A DNA stretch of 64,000 nt, taken from positions 124,001-188,000 of the forward strand of contig CANNFR010000006.1 in NCBI GenBank assembly GCA_947503935.1. Reading direction: 5' to 3'. The translations under genes were made by a program, and so were the position numbers. Below, one piece after another: positions 1-9,189 of this stretch. The DNA comes from an uncultured Paracoccaceae bacterium (GTDB taxonomy: Bacteria > Pseudomonadota > Alphaproteobacteria > Rhodobacterales > Rhodobacteraceae). The notes below the pieces were generated by a model. That model made no database searches, was not told the DNA's origin, and was given only the letters and a program-made list of their open reading frames with translations. Positions within the stretch are counted from its first letter, which is position 1. Every line of letters starts with the position of its first letter.

Positions 1-2
1 CC

Positions 3-563
3 GCGGGCCTTCTGGCCTTCACGATCTTCTTTTATGCGGTCGTCTACACGATGTGGCTGAAGCGCGCGACGCCGCAGAACATCGTCATCGGTGGCGCGGC
101 CGGGGCCTTCCCCCCGATGATCGGCTGGGCCGCCGCAACGGGCGGTGTCAGCGTCGAAAGCGTCATGATGTTTGCGCTGATCTTCATGTGGACGCCGCCG
201 CATTTCTGGGCGCTGGCGCTTTTCATGAAGGAAGACTATCACAAGGCCGGTGTGCCGATGCTGACCGTGACCCATGGCCGCCGTGCGACGCGCGTGCATA
301 TCCTGGTCTACACGATTTTGCTGGCGGGTCTGGCCATCGGCGCGGGCTTCACCGCGCTCGGTGGGCCGATCTACATGGCGGCCGCGATCGTTCTGAACGT
401 GCTCTTTCTGATTGGTGCCGTGCGCATCTGGCGCCGGGATGAGGGCATGGCCGAGGCCGATGGCTATGCGGTGGAAAAGCGCTTCTTCCGCTTCTCGCTT
501 TTGTACCTCTTCCTGCATTTCGGCGCGATGCTGGCCGATACGGCCCTTCTGGAGGTGATGTGA
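3..563 (+). CDS. ctaB: Protoheme IX farnesyltransferase, 5' truncated by window edge
   Basis: Heme O synthase of the UbiA prenyltransferase superfamily; transfers a farnesyl group to heme B at the membrane on the route to heme A for cytochrome c oxidase. About 186 C-terminal residues are present; the reading frame is open to the left edge, so the true start lies outside. Seen: several hydrophobic segments, the FPPMIGW stretch and the second family signature with EDYHKAGVPML, which is typical of CtaB/CyoE. The stop codon TGA (561-563) overlaps the ATG of the next gene, and the following ctaG and ctaE confirm an oxidase assembly operon. Identification is secure; only the N-terminus is missing. 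Confidence 0.95.
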   Translation, partial: AGLLAFTIFFYAVVYTMWLKRATPQNIVIGGAAGAFPPMIGWAAATGGVSVESVMMFALIFMWTPPHFWALALFMKEDYHKAGVPMLTVTHGRRATRVHILVYTILLAGLAIGAGFTALGGPIYMAAAIVLNVLFLIGAVRIWRRDEGMAEADGYAVEKRFFRFSLLYLFLHFGAMLADTALLEVM

Positions 564-757
564 TGGCATTTGCGAAAGATCATGACCTGCATAGACGCCG
601 CCTGGGCATGAATGTGGGCGTGGCCCTGACACTGGTCGCCTTCGTCGCCGTGATGTTCGGCGTGACGGTTGTGAAAGTCACCAATGGCGGCCTGATCGAG
701 GCCTATGATCACCAGCCCCGCGCCAGCGTTCTGCCGATAACGGAGCCGGTGCAATGA
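563..757 (+). CDS. Small membrane protein of the cytochrome oxidase operon (CoxF-like)
   Basis: A 64-residue protein with one transmembrane segment (about residues 17-38) preceded by a charged, His/Arg-rich N-terminus and followed by a short periplasmic tail. A small ORF at this place, between ctaB and ctaG, is usual in Rhodobacterales and is often labelled CoxF or oxidase assembly protein; its biochemical role is unclear. Start ATG at 563 overlaps the ctaB stop by one base; a GTG one codon earlier is possible. The TGA stop overlaps the ctaG ATG in an ATGA arrangement, so translation is probably coupled. The assignment rests mainly on position, size and topology. Confidence 0.75.
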   Translation: MAFAKDHDLHRRRLGMNVGVALTLVAFVAVMFGVTVVKVTNGGLIEAYDHQPRASVLPITEPVQ

Positions 758-1347
758 TCGGCTGGTACAAACGCCTGACCGATACCCACAAGACGCTGAC
801 GCAAACCGTTGGTGTCGTCGTCCTGATGGGCAGCCTGGGCTGGGCATCGGTGCCACTTTACGACCTTTTTTGCCGCGTGACCGGTTATGGCGGCACGACA
901 GCGGTGTCTGACGGGTCCGACCTTGAGATCCTCGATCAGACCATGATCGTGCGCTTCGATGCCTCGCTTGAGGCGGGCATGCCGTGGGAATTCAAGCCGA
1001 TGCAGACCCAGATGGAAGTGCGCATCGGCGAGGTCGGCCTGGCCTTCTATGAGGCCTACAACCCGACCTCCGAACCCATCGCGGGGTCCGCCAGCTACAA
1101 TGTCGCCCCCTTTGCGGCGGGCGGCTATTTCGCCAAGATCGACTGCTTTTGCTTCGAAAGCCAGGTTCTGGCCCCGGGCGAGCGGATGCAGATGCCGGTG
1201 ACCTTCTATGTCGACCCAGAGATTGTCGACGATAACGACGGGAAATACGTGAAACAGATCACGCTTTCCTATACTTTCCACGTCATCGACCTGCCTGACA
1301 CCTACGCGGAACTCGCGCCGGTGGCCGGACAGGCCGAGACCAATTGA
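754..1347 (+). CDS. ctaG: Cytochrome c oxidase assembly protein CtaG/Cox11
   Basis: Copper chaperone that delivers Cu(B) to subunit I of aa3-type cytochrome c oxidase. The 197-residue product has an N-terminal membrane anchor (about 18-37) ending in the family stretch SVPLYDLFCRVTGYGG, and a periplasmic beta-rich domain. The copper-binding CFCF motif is visible in KIDCFCFESQ near residue 130. Length matches Cox11 of alphaproteobacteria. It overlaps the preceding small gene by 4 bases and is followed 19 bases later by ctaE. Confidence 0.96.
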   Translation: MIGWYKRLTDTHKTLTQTVGVVVLMGSLGWASVPLYDLFCRVTGYGGTTAVSDGSDLEILDQTMIVRFDASLEAGMPWEFKPMQTQMEVRIGEVGLAFYEAYNPTSEPIAGSASYNVAPFAAGGYFAKIDCFCFESQVLAPGERMQMPVTFYVDPEIVDDNDGKYVKQITLSYTFHVIDLPDTYAELAPVAGQAETN

Positions 1348-1366
1348 TGCCTGACGGAGACCCTGC

Positions 1367-2176
1367 ATGGCGCATGTGAAAGAACACGACTACCACATCC
1401 TGCCCCCATCGCTCTGGCCCTTCATCGGGTCTGTCAGCGCCTTCACCATGCTTATGGGCGCGGTGTTCTGGATGCATGGCAGCGGGCCTTGGGCCTTTCT
1501 GATCGGCACTGTCGGCGTCCTTTACGTGATGTTCGCCTGGTGGTCGGAAGTGGTGGCCGAAAGCCGTCAGGGCGACCACACCCCTGTCGTGCGGCTTGGC
1601 CTGCGCTACGGCTTTATCCTCTTCATCATGTCCGAGGTGATGTTCTTCGCAGCCTGGTTCTGGAGCTTCTTCAAGCACGCCCTGTATCCGATGGATACCT
1701 ATGAGGGCTCAACTTATGTCTCGCCGGAATTCTACCATGTCGATCCGCTGCACCTGCCGCTGATCAACACGCTTATCCTGCTCTTGTCGGGTTGCGCGGT
1801 GACCTGGGCGCACCACGCGCTGGTCCATGGGGGCGAGCGTAAGGATGTGGAATGGGGGCTGGCGATCGGGATCGTGCTGGGCATCGCCTTTACCGCATTG
1901 CAGGGCTACGAATACTGGTACCTGATCGGCCCGCAGGACTGGACCTTCGGGGGCGACAAGTTCTTCTCGAACTTCTTCATGGCCACAGGTTTTCACGGCG
2001 CCCATGTGATCATCGGCACGATCTTCCTGACGATCTGCTGGTTCCGCGTTCGCGCCGGCCATTTCACCGCCGAAAAGCATATCGGGTTCGAGGCTGCCGC
2101 CTGGTACTGGCACTTCGTTGACGTGGTCTGGCTGTTCCTGTTTGCCGCTGTCTACATGTGGGGCATCGGCGTCTGA
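1367..2176 (+). CDS. ctaE: Cytochrome c oxidase subunit III
   Basis: Subunit III of the aa3-type terminal oxidase, an integral membrane subunit that stabilises the core enzyme. 269 residues with about seven hydrophobic segments and family stretches such as [10 protein letters not shown] and [14 protein letters not shown] near the C-terminus, characteristic of COX3. A GGAGA ribosome binding site lies just upstream of the ATG. It follows ctaG as in Paracoccus and Rhodobacter and precedes a SURF1 gene. Full length and apparently intact. Confidence 0.97.
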   Translation: MAHVKEHDYHILPPSLWPFIGSVSAFTMLMGAVFWMHGSGPWAFLIGTVGVLYVMFAWWSEVVAESRQGDHTPVVRLGLRYGFILFIMSEVMFFAAWFWSFFKHALYPMDTYEGSTYVSPEFYHVDPLHLPLINTLILLLSGCAVTWAHHALVHGGERKDVEWGLAIGIVLGIAFTALQGYEYWYLIGPQDWTFGGDKFFSNFFMATGFHGAHVIIGTIFLTICWFRVRAGHFTAEKHIGFEAAAWYWHFVDVVWLFLFAAVYMWGIGV

Positions 2177-2208
2177 TCCAACGACCGCGACGTAAGTGAA
2201 ATGACAGG

Positions 2209-2236
2209 GAAGCGCGGGGCCAATGTCCCGCGCTTC
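2209..2236 (+). terminator. Intercistronic hairpin between ctaE and SURF1
   Basis: A 10-bp perfect stem (GAAGCGCGGG at 2209-2218 with CCCGCGCTTC at 2227-2236) and an 8-nt loop lie between two co-directional genes. There is no clear T run after the stem, so it may be an mRNA-stabilising or attenuating hairpin rather than a full intrinsic terminator. Confidence 0.4.
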
Positions 2237-2256
2237 GCGCCTTTGATGAGGGCCCG

Positions 2257-2934
2257 ATGATCCGCAGTTTGATCTTTCCCGTTCTTCTGGGCGCTGTCGG
2301 CACGGCCATTCTGGTGGCGCTGGGGGTCTGGCAGATCCAGCGTCTGGAATGGAAGAAAGGCGTGATCGCCGAGGCCGAGGCGCAATTGGCCGCGCCCCCC
2401 GTGGCACTGCCCGCCGATCCGGCCGAAGAGGCGCACGAATACCTCGCCGTCACCGTCACCGGCACGGCGACGGGTGAGGAACTGCACGTGCTCACCTCCG
2501 GCACGGCGGCTGGCACGGGCTACCGCGTGATCTCGGCGTTTGAGACGGCCGATCATGGCCGCATCATGGTCGATCATGGCCTGTTGCGGCTGGACGACAA
2601 GGCGCTGCCGCCGCAGACAGACACCACGCAGATCATCGGCAACCTGCTCTGGCCCGATGATCGCACCTCCTCAACGCCTGCGCCGGATCTGGCCAACAAC
2701 ATCTGGTTCGCCCGCGACGTCGCGCCGATGGCCGAGGCGCTGGGCACCCGGCCCGTGATGGTCATCGCGCGCACGGCGTCGCAACCGGACCCGCGTTTGA
2801 CGCCCCTGCCCATAGACACGGCCAACATCCGCAACGATCACTTGGGCTACGTCATCACCTGGTTCGGACTGGCCATCGTCTGGCTGGGGATGACAGGCCT
2901 GATGATCCGGCGTATCACGCGCCGGACAGACTGA
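2257..2934 (+). CDS. SURF1 family cytochrome oxidase biogenesis protein
   Basis: SURF1/Shy1 proteins support heme A insertion into cytochrome c oxidase. The 225-residue product has the family topology: an N-terminal membrane helix (about 7-27) followed by LGVWQIQRLEWKK, a large periplasmic domain, and a second membrane helix near the C-terminus (about 195-215) preceded by NDHLGYVITWFGLA, the conserved SURF1 end signature. It lies 80 bases behind ctaE in the same orientation, consistent with its role. The start ATG at 2257 follows a GATGAGGGC stretch that can serve as ribosome binding site. Confidence 0.93.
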   Translation: MIRSLIFPVLLGAVGTAILVALGVWQIQRLEWKKGVIAEAEAQLAAPPVALPADPAEEAHEYLAVTVTGTATGEELHVLTSGTAAGTGYRVISAFETADHGRIMVDHGLLRLDDKALPPQTDTTQIIGNLLWPDDRTSSTPAPDLANNIWFARDVAPMAEALGTRPVMVIARTASQPDPRLTPLPIDTANIRNDHLGYVITWFGLAIVWLGMTGLMIRRITRRTD

Positions 2935-2945
2935 GGGGCGGGGCT

Positions 2946-4334
2946 ATGCGCTACGTATCGACCAGGGGCCAGGCCCCGATCCTAAGCTTTGACGAGGCGA
3001 TGCTGACCGGGCTGGCCCGTGATGGCGGCCTTTACGTGCCCGAGGCCGTGCCGACCCTGTCGCAGGGCGATATCGCGGCTCTGGCGGGCCTGCCCTATGA
3101 AGAGGTCGCCTTTCGCGTCATGCGCCCGTTCATCGGCGATGCGTTTAGTGACGACGATCTGGCGGGGTGTATCGAACGGTCCTATCAGGGCTTCGGCCAC
3201 GAGGCCCGCGCGCCCTTGGTGCAGCTTGGCCCGAACCACTTCCTTTTGGAGCTGTTCCACGGGCCGACCCTTGCCTTCAAGGATTTCGCGATGCAGCTGA
3301 TCGGCCAGCTGTTTCAGCTGGCCCTGTCGCGCTCGGGCCAGCGGGTCACCATCGTGGGTGCCACCTCGGGCGACACGGGCAGCGCGGCGATCGAGGCGTT
3401 TCGCGGTCAGGGCAATGTCGATGTCTTCATCCTCTACCCCCATGGCCGCGTGTCCGAGGTGCAGCGCCGCCAGATGACCACACCGTCCGAGACCAATGTG
3501 CATGCGCTGGCGGTGCATGGCGATTTCGACGATTGTCAGGCGGCGGTGAAGGACATGTTCAACGACTTCACCTTCCGCGACGAGGTTGGGTTGGCGGGCG
3601 TGAACTCGATCAACTGGGCGCGGGTTCTGGCCCAAGTGGTCTATTACTTCACCGCCGCCACGGCCCTGGGCGCGCCGCATCGCACGGTCAGCTTCACGGT
3701 CCCCACAGGTAATTTCGGCGACATCTTCGCAGGCTACATCGCGCGGGTCATGGGCCTGCCGATTGATCAGCTGGTTGTCGCCACCAACCAGAACGACATC
3801 CTGCACCGCTGCCTGACCAATGGCGAATACCGCACTTCGGGCGTCACGCCCACGATCAGCCCGTCGATGGACATCCAGGTCTCGTCAAATTTCGAACGCG
3901 TGCTGTTCGATGTCTACGACCGTGACGGCGCGGCTGTCGCACAGCTGATGGAGGAATTGAAAACCAAGGGCGGCTTCAAGCTGAGCCAGGGCGCCCTGGG
4001 CCGGTTACGCGAGACCTTCGCCTCAGGCCGCGCGTCCGAGGCTGAAACCGCCGCGACCATCAAAGCGATGCACCACCAGACGGGCGAGGTGCTCTGCCCG
4101 CATTCGGCCGTCGGCGTGAGGGTGGCGGGCGCGCATCTGGGCGCGACCCCGATGGTCACCCTGGCCACCGCCCACCCGGCCAAGTTCCCCGATGCGGTCG
4201 AGGCGGCCACGGGTGGGCGCCCCCCTCTTCCAAACCGCATGGCAGACCTCTATGAGAGGCCCGAACGGCTGACCGAGGTTGCGAACGACCTCTCGGCCAT
4301 TGAAACCCTGATCAGGGAGCGTCGCACGCATTGA
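2946..4334 (+). CDS. thrC: Threonine synthase
   Basis: PLP enzyme converting O-phospho-L-homoserine to L-threonine in the cytoplasm. 462 residues, the usual length of the long ThrC class. Seen: the N-terminal MRYVSTRGQAP start typical of the family, the PLP lysine in TLAFKDFAMQ (Lys112), the GATSGDTGSAA phosphate-binding loop and the NSINWARVLAQ segment. The stop overlaps the TTG start of the next gene by three bases. Placement after SURF1 and before an M16 peptidase is a common Rhodobacterales order. Confidence 0.97.
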   Translation: MRYVSTRGQAPILSFDEAMLTGLARDGGLYVPEAVPTLSQGDIAALAGLPYEEVAFRVMRPFIGDAFSDDDLAGCIERSYQGFGHEARAPLVQLGPNHFLLELFHGPTLAFKDFAMQLIGQLFQLALSRSGQRVTIVGATSGDTGSAAIEAFRGQGNVDVFILYPHGRVSEVQRRQMTTPSETNVHALAVHGDFDDCQAAVKDMFNDFTFRDEVGLAGVNSINWARVLAQVVYYFTAATALGAPHRTVSFTVPTGNFGDIFAGYIARVMGLPIDQLVVATNQNDILHRCLTNGEYRTSGVTPTISPSMDIQVSSNFERVLFDVYDRDGAAVAQLMEELKTKGGFKLSQGALGRLRETFASGRASEAETAATIKAMHHQTGEVLCPHSAVGVRVAGAHLGATPMVTLATAHPAKFPDAVEAATGGRPPLPNRMADLYERPERLTEVANDLSAIETLIRERRTH

Positions 4335-5593
4335 GCGTCAATCTGCATACTCTACCCAACGGTTTCCGCATCGTGACCGAGGCGATGCCGGCCCTCGAAT
4401 CCGCCTCGATCGGGCTTTGGGTTCAGGCCGGCGGCCGGCATGAGCGCGCGCAGGAAAACGGCATCGCCCATTTCCTTGAACACATGGCCTTCAAGGGCAC
4501 GACCCGGCGCAGCGCGCTTCAGATCGCCGAAGAGATCGAGGATGTCGGCGGCTACATCAACGCCTATACCAGCCGCGAGACCACGGCCTATTACGCCCGT
4601 GTCCTGAAGGCCGATGTGCCGCTGGCGCTGGATGTGGTGGCCGATATCGTGCTGAACCCCGTTTTCGACCCCGCCGAGATCGAGGTTGAGCGCGGCGTGA
4701 TCTTGCAGGAGATCGGCCAGGCGCTGGACACGCCCGACGACATCATCTTCGACTGGTTGCAGGAAGCCGCCTATCCCGGCCAGCCCATCGGCCGCACGAT
4801 CCTTGGCCCCAGCGAACGGGTCAGCGCCTTTCAGCGCGATGATTTCAGCCGCTTCGTCGCCACCCATTACGGTCCCGAACGGCTGATCCTGTCGGCCGCG
4901 GGCGCCATCGATCACGACGCCATCGTGCGCCAGGCAGAGGCGCTTTTCGGCCACTTGACCCCGCGCGGCGCGGAGGCGCCGGAACCCGCCCAGTTCCAAA
5001 CCGGCGAGCGGCGCGAGCTCAAACGCCTCGAACAGGTGCATTTCGCCCTTGGGTTCGAAAGCCCCGGCTACCGCTCTGACGATTTCTACATCGCGCAGAT
5101 CTACGCCCAGGTGATGGGCGGCGGCATGTCCTCGCGCCTCTTTCAGGAGATCCGCGAAAAGCGGGGCCTGTGCTATTCGATCTACGCCCAGGCCGGCGCC
5201 TATGCCGATACCGGCATGCTGACGATCTATGCCGGCACCAGTGCCGAGGATATTGCGGGCCTCTCCGAACTGACCATCGATGAGATGCGCCGCGCCATCG
5301 ACGATATGGGCGAGGCCGAGGTGGCCCGCGCCCGCGCCCAGATGAAGGCCGGTCTGTTGATGGGGCTGGAAAGCCCCTCGGCCCGGGCCGAACGCCTCGC
5401 CCGCTTGGTGGCGATCTGGGGCAGGGTGCCGCCGGTGGCCGAAACGGTGGACAAGATCGACGCTGTCACGCGCAAGGCGGTTGCCGATTTCGCCGAGACC
5501 ATTGCCAAGGCAGGGGCCGCCGCGCTGGCGCTTTATGGCCCGGCCGACCGTGCACCGGCGCTGCCCGCGCTGACCCAAAGGCTTGCCGCCTGA
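4331..5593 (+). CDS. M16 family zinc peptidase (processing-peptidase-like)
   Basis: 420-residue protein of the pitrilysin/mitochondrial processing peptidase beta family. The inverted zinc motif HFLEH is at residues 47-51, and the downstream glutamate region VERGVILQEI (about 120-130) is present, so the active site looks intact. The C-terminal half carries the inactive-domain features GGGMSSRLFQEIREKRGLCYSIYA. The substrate in bacteria is unknown. The start is a TTG at 4331 overlapping the thrC stop; no ATG lies nearby in frame and the sequence from this TTG (SVNLHTLPNGFRIVTE) matches the family N-terminus, so the rare start is probably real. Confidence 0.94.
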   Translation: MSVNLHTLPNGFRIVTEAMPALESASIGLWVQAGGRHERAQENGIAHFLEHMAFKGTTRRSALQIAEEIEDVGGYINAYTSRETTAYYARVLKADVPLALDVVADIVLNPVFDPAEIEVERGVILQEIGQALDTPDDIIFDWLQEAAYPGQPIGRTILGPSERVSAFQRDDFSRFVATHYGPERLILSAAGAIDHDAIVRQAEALFGHLTPRGAEAPEPAQFQTGERRELKRLEQVHFALGFESPGYRSDDFYIAQIYAQVMGGGMSSRLFQEIREKRGLCYSIYAQAGAYADTGMLTIYAGTSAEDIAGLSELTIDEMRRAIDDMGEAEVARARAQMKAGLLMGLESPSARAERLARLVAIWGRVPPVAETVDKIDAVTRKAVADFAETIAKAGAAALALYGPADRAPALPALTQRLAA

Positions 5594-6177
5594 TGCTGCT
5601 GCAACGGCGCAAGGTCCAGATCGCGACCGAACGCATGACCCTGCGCCTGCCCCAGCATGCCGATTTCCGCGACTGGACGGCGCTCCGCCGCGACAGCGCC
5701 GATTTTCTGGTGCCGTGGGAGCCCGCCTGGGCTACCGACCACCTGACCCGCAAAAGCTTTACCAACCGGGTCTACTGGGCCTCGCGCGCGGTGTCGCAAG
5801 GCTCGGCCCTGCCGCTTTTCCTGATCCGCCGGTCCGACGCGCAGCTTCTGGGCGCCATCACGCTGGACAATATCCGGCGCGGCCCGGCCCAGGCGGGCAC
5901 GCTGGGTTACTGGATCGGCGCCGCCTTCGCCCGCCAGGGTTTCATGCGCGAGGCGATCCGCGCTGTGGTGCATTACGCCTTTACCGAGCTGGACCTTTCC
6001 CGCATCGAAGCCGCCTGCCTGCCCGAGAACGCCGCCTCACGCGGGGTGCTCGAGGGGGCGGGCTTCAAATATGAGGGCGTCGCGCAGAGCTATCTGCAAA
6101 TCAACGGCCGCTGGCGCAACCACGTCCTCTACGCCAACCTGCGCAACGACCGCCGCGGGCGCACGGATGCCGGCTGA
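5593..6177 (+). CDS. GNAT N-acetyltransferase, RimJ/RimL type
   Basis: 194-residue acetyl-CoA dependent acetyltransferase. Typical RimJ/RimL features are visible: TERMTLRLPQHADF at the N-terminus, AGTLGYWIGAAFARQGFMREAIRAVVHYAF (acetyl-CoA binding motif A), and IEAACLPENAASRGVLEGAGFKYEG. RimJ acetylates the alpha-amino group of ribosomal protein S5 in E. coli; whether this paralogue does the same is inference. The ATG overlaps the stop of the M16 gene by one base, indicating a single operon from SURF1 onward. Confidence 0.9.
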   Translation: MLLQRRKVQIATERMTLRLPQHADFRDWTALRRDSADFLVPWEPAWATDHLTRKSFTNRVYWASRAVSQGSALPLFLIRRSDAQLLGAITLDNIRRGPAQAGTLGYWIGAAFARQGFMREAIRAVVHYAFTELDLSRIEAACLPENAASRGVLEGAGFKYEGVAQSYLQINGRWRNHVLYANLRNDRRGRTDAG

Positions 6178-6351
6178 GATACCACGGACGTATTGCGATA
6201 GCGCGTGATTTCAAAGGCTTAAAGGCCGCTCTCGGACTGAGGCTTCACGCTTTTCCGACCCGTCTGCTCCCAATTTGAACCAATTGCGCTGCTGGACCGA
6301 CCAATCGGGACAAGCGGCAGTTTCGCCGCACACCGACACTGGAGTGGACAG

Positions 6352-7728
6352 ATGGCGAATTTCTTTGGAACTGACGCGAACGACTTTCTATCCGGCACGT
6401 TTCGTGGCGACCTTCTTTATGGATATGGCGGCAACGACACGATCTTTGGCAATGGTGGCGCTGACGTGCTGCTTGGCCAGGACGGCAACGATTCACTCTT
6501 TGGCGGAAGCGGCAATGACCTGATCCTCGGCGGTGACGGCAATGACCGCGCCTATGGCGGCGATGACAACGATTACATCGGCGGCGGTCATGGCAACGAC
6601 TACCTGGCTGGACAAAACGGTGACGACACGCTGCGCGGCGACAACGGCAACGACTACTTGAATGGCGGCGCTGGTGCCGACTCGCTTGTCGGCGGCGTTG
6701 GCTACGACACGCTTCTGGGCGGCGCGGGCGCCGATGTCATCGACGGCGGCGGGGCGTATGACTGGGCCAGTTATGCGGGATCGAATGCCGGCGTTGTGGT
6801 GAACCTGACCAGCGGCACCGGGTTCGGCGGCCATGCCCAGGGCGACAGCCTGATCTCGATCGAGAATCTTCAGGGCTCGTCCTACAATGACGTGCTGATC
6901 GGCAATGCGCTCAACAACGTGATCGAGGGCCGCAACGGCAATGACAGCCTGTTCGGACTTGCGGGCAGCGACCGGCTGGACGGCGGTGCGGGGAACGACT
7001 CGATCTATGGCGGCGATGGATTCGACTTCATGAAACCCGGCACAGGCCAGAACTACGTCAATGGCGGCGCAGGTATCGACTGGGTCGATTTCTCCGACAG
7101 CACCGCTCCGGTAGGCTACGTAGTCGACCTGCAGGCCGGCACGGCCACGCAGAGCTACTGGAGCGGCGGGTGGGTCACCAATTCCAGCACGCTTGTCAAC
7201 GTTGAGAACGTCGTCGGAACGGATCGCAATGACGTCATCCGCGGCGACAACGGCGCCAATGCCCTTTTCGGCGGAGATGGAAACGACCGGCTTGAAGGCC
7301 GTTTGGGTGATGACAACCTCTATTCCGGTGCCGGCAACGACACGATGATCGGCGGGGATGGCGATGATCGTCTGGTCACCCAGCGGGGATCGACTTATGC
7401 CAGCATGACCGGCGGCGGCGGTGCCGACGAGTTCGAATTCAACCTGTCGGGTCCGCTATCGACCGGTGCGACACGGGGGCTGGTCGCTGACTTCAACGGT
7501 GCCGAGGGAGATGTGATCGACCTGAACGTGGCCGGTGGGTCGCTGAGCTATGTCGAGGGTGCCTTCAGCGGGTCCGGCGCGGGTGAAGTCCGCATCGTCA
7601 ACGGGCTTTTCCGGCGTGAGGCGACGATTGAGATCGATCAGAACGGCGACGGAGTGGTTGATTGGCGGATCGAGGTCAACAATGTCAACATCTTCGATCC
7701 GCTGGAGCAGAGCGACCTGCTGCTCTAG
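6352..7728 (+). CDS. RTX-repeat calcium-binding protein, probably type I secreted
   Basis: 458-residue acidic, glycine/aspartate-rich protein made almost wholly of GGxGxDxLx nonapeptide repeats. One block covers residues about 15-140, a second about 180-230, a third about 295-345; blocks are separated by segments carrying VVDLQAGTA-type linkers. There is no N-terminal signal peptide. The C-terminus (about 350-458) is repeat-free and ends in hydrophobic DLLL, which fits a C-terminal type I secretion signal. No enzymatic domain is seen, so it may be an adhesin or surface-layer-like protein. No ABC transporter or membrane fusion gene is adjacent, so its exporter must be encoded elsewhere. A TGGAG ribosome binding site precedes the ATG. 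Confidence 0.9.
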   Translation: MANFFGTDANDFLSGTFRGDLLYGYGGNDTIFGNGGADVLLGQDGNDSLFGGSGNDLILGGDGNDRAYGGDDNDYIGGGHGNDYLAGQNGDDTLRGDNGNDYLNGGAGADSLVGGVGYDTLLGGAGADVIDGGGAYDWASYAGSNAGVVVNLTSGTGFGGHAQGDSLISIENLQGSSYNDVLIGNALNNVIEGRNGNDSLFGLAGSDRLDGGAGNDSIYGGDGFDFMKPGTGQNYVNGGAGIDWVDFSDSTAPVGYVVDLQAGTATQSYWSGGWVTNSSTLVNVENVVGTDRNDVIRGDNGANALFGGDGNDRLEGRLGDDNLYSGAGNDTMIGGDGDDRLVTQRGSTYASMTGGGGADEFEFNLSGPLSTGATRGLVADFNGAEGDVIDLNVAGGSLSYVEGAFSGSGAGEVRIVNGLFRREATIEIDQNGDGVVDWRIEVNNVNIFDPLEQSDLLL

Positions 7729-7746
7729 CCCGCAAGGCTCTGCGGG
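7729..7746 (+). terminator. Small GC hairpin after the RTX gene
   Basis: CCCGCA (7729-7734) pairs with TGCGGG (7741-7746) around a 6-nt loop directly after the TAG stop. No T run follows, so function as a terminator is uncertain. Confidence 0.3.
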
Positions 7747-7786
7747 AGAGGGTCTGCAGGCGCTCTCCGGCCGATCAGGATCCAGA

Positions 7787-8572
7787 TCACACCTTGCGGA
7801 TGGCCCGCGCGTTCTCCACGCGGGCCTTGAAAACGGCTGGCGCCTCGAGCGCGCCGTAGCGCGCCAGGCGGCGCAGGCCGAAATGCACATGCGCCATATC
7901 TTGATAGTACCGCATGAAGGCCAGGTTGGTGCCGGCGCCTGCTGCGGCTCCGAGGACCGGAACGGCCATCGTGGCCAGGCGCTGGCTCATGATCGCGGCG
8001 AAGCGGGGCGCGATCTGGGCGATCAGATTGTTGATTGCGGGGCCGGTCAGCGTCATCCGAGCGCCCAGAAAAGCGAAATCGGCGGCGTCATCTTCGGCCA
8101 GGGGTCCGCCCGCGCCGAGAACCTGCAGGCAGGCGGCGCGGGTTTCCTCGGTGGATAGATCCTCACCATAGAACCGCGCGATTTCTTGGATCGAGCGTAG
8201 GATCGCCGTTGTCGTAACCGGCAGTTCCGCCAGAGCCGAAGGCAGGCCGCCCAAACCGCCGACGGCTCCGAAGGCGGCCGCTGCCCGGCGATGCGCGCGA
8301 TCCCCGCCCGGACGCTTGCGGTGACTGCCCTTCGCTGCGCCATAGGCCGTCTCAAGCGCGATGCGAGTCATGTCGTCAATCCTGCTCTGCGTGCCCTTCG
8401 GCAGTCGCGAGACCACGTCGCCCACCTGACCGCCAACAAACGTCACCAGTTGGATAAGCACGCCACTGGCCCCGATATACCGTGCCACGATGGCCTGCAT
8501 CTCGGCCTCGGTATCAAGGCCGGGTGCGGGCAGAAACACCTCACTCAGGTCCGGTTCTGTGATGTCAGGCAT
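7787..8572 (-). CDS. EcsC family protein
   Basis: 261-residue protein resembling the EcsC family, named after the third gene of the Bacillus ecs operon; molecular function is not established. Visible features: an N-terminal helical part with IVARYIGASGVLIQLVTFVGGQVGDV, a middle region GGLGGLPSALAELPVTTTAILRSIQEIARFYGEDLS that is the family hallmark, and a glycine/alanine-rich segment PVLGAAAGAGTNLAFMRYYQDMAHVHF near the C-terminus. The start at 8572 is preferred over upstream in-frame starts because GGGAGG lies just before it and the sequence preceding it is low in homology-like content. It runs opposite to the RTX gene. Confidence 0.85.
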   Translation of the reverse strand: MPDITEPDLSEVFLPAPGLDTEAEMQAIVARYIGASGVLIQLVTFVGGQVGDVVSRLPKGTQSRIDDMTRIALETAYGAAKGSHRKRPGGDRAHRRAAAAFGAVGGLGGLPSALAELPVTTTAILRSIQEIARFYGEDLSTEETRAACLQVLGAGGPLAEDDAADFAFLGARMTLTGPAINNLIAQIAPRFAAIMSQRLATMAVPVLGAAAGAGTNLAFMRYYQDMAHVHFGLRRLARYGALEAPAVFKARVENARAIRKV

Positions 8573-8625
8573 GCAAAGCCTCCCTCGCTGTCCCACATAG
8601 GATATGGGGTCGACCCAAGGTAAGC

Positions 8626-9114
8626 TCAAGCTGTGGCTCGTGTCACGGGGCCTTCGACCCCCTCCCACGCGCCGGGTTGCAGCGCCAACTCCAGCACCCT
8701 GTCGGGGTTCGTGGGGGGTGGCATGACAGCGCTGTCATGCTTTGCAAACCCGAACTTTCCGTAATAGGGCGCGTCGCCCACCAGCAGCACCCGTTGCCAC
8801 CCCTCCGCCCGCGCCAGAAGTAGGCTTTCGCGGATCAGAAGCCCCGCCACCCCTTCACCCTGCCGCGTGGGATGAACGGCGACCGGGCCCAGCAGCAGGG
8901 CAGGGGCGCTGCCCACCCGAACCGGCCAATAACGGATCGCACCGGCCAGAATACCGTCGTGATCGCGCGCCACCAGACAGAGCGCGGCCACTTTCGGCAC
9001 GCCGTCCCGCAGCCTGTACGACGACAAGGCCTCGCGCCCCGGCGCAAAGCAGAGGTCATAGAGCGCCTCGACCTCCCACCAATCCGCCTCGGTTTCTTCT
9101 GTCAGCCGGATCAC
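8626..9114 (-). CDS. GNAT N-acetyltransferase
   Basis: A 162-residue GNAT-fold acetyltransferase. The acetyl-CoA binding motif is visible as LLGPVAVHPTRQGEGVAGLLIRESL, followed by GWQRVLLVGDAPYYGKFGF, a tail typical of YhbS-like GNATs. The substrate is unknown. The GTG at 9114 is chosen because family members begin with IRLTxETEAD; an ATG 13 codons upstream (9153) is the alternative. It is separated from the EcsC-like gene by about 50 bases in the same orientation and may share its transcript. Confidence 0.86.
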   Translation of the reverse strand: MIRLTEETEADWWEVEALYDLCFAPGREALSSYRLRDGVPKVAALCLVARDHDGILAGAIRYWPVRVGSAPALLLGPVAVHPTRQGEGVAGLLIRESLLLARAEGWQRVLLVGDAPYYGKFGFAKHDSAVMPPPTNPDRVLELALQPGAWEGVEGPVTRATA

Positions 9115-9189
9115 GCGCCTGCACCGATTTACCTCTGGAATGCGCCGTAACATGCCTCTAGGTCATGGGCAAATGTTTGGAGATCGCCC

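Noticed and set aside
6352-7728. Reading the RTX gene as a DNA-level tandem repeat array
   Set aside because: The repeats are at the protein level; nucleotide copies have diverged at third positions, as expected for an old coding repeat.
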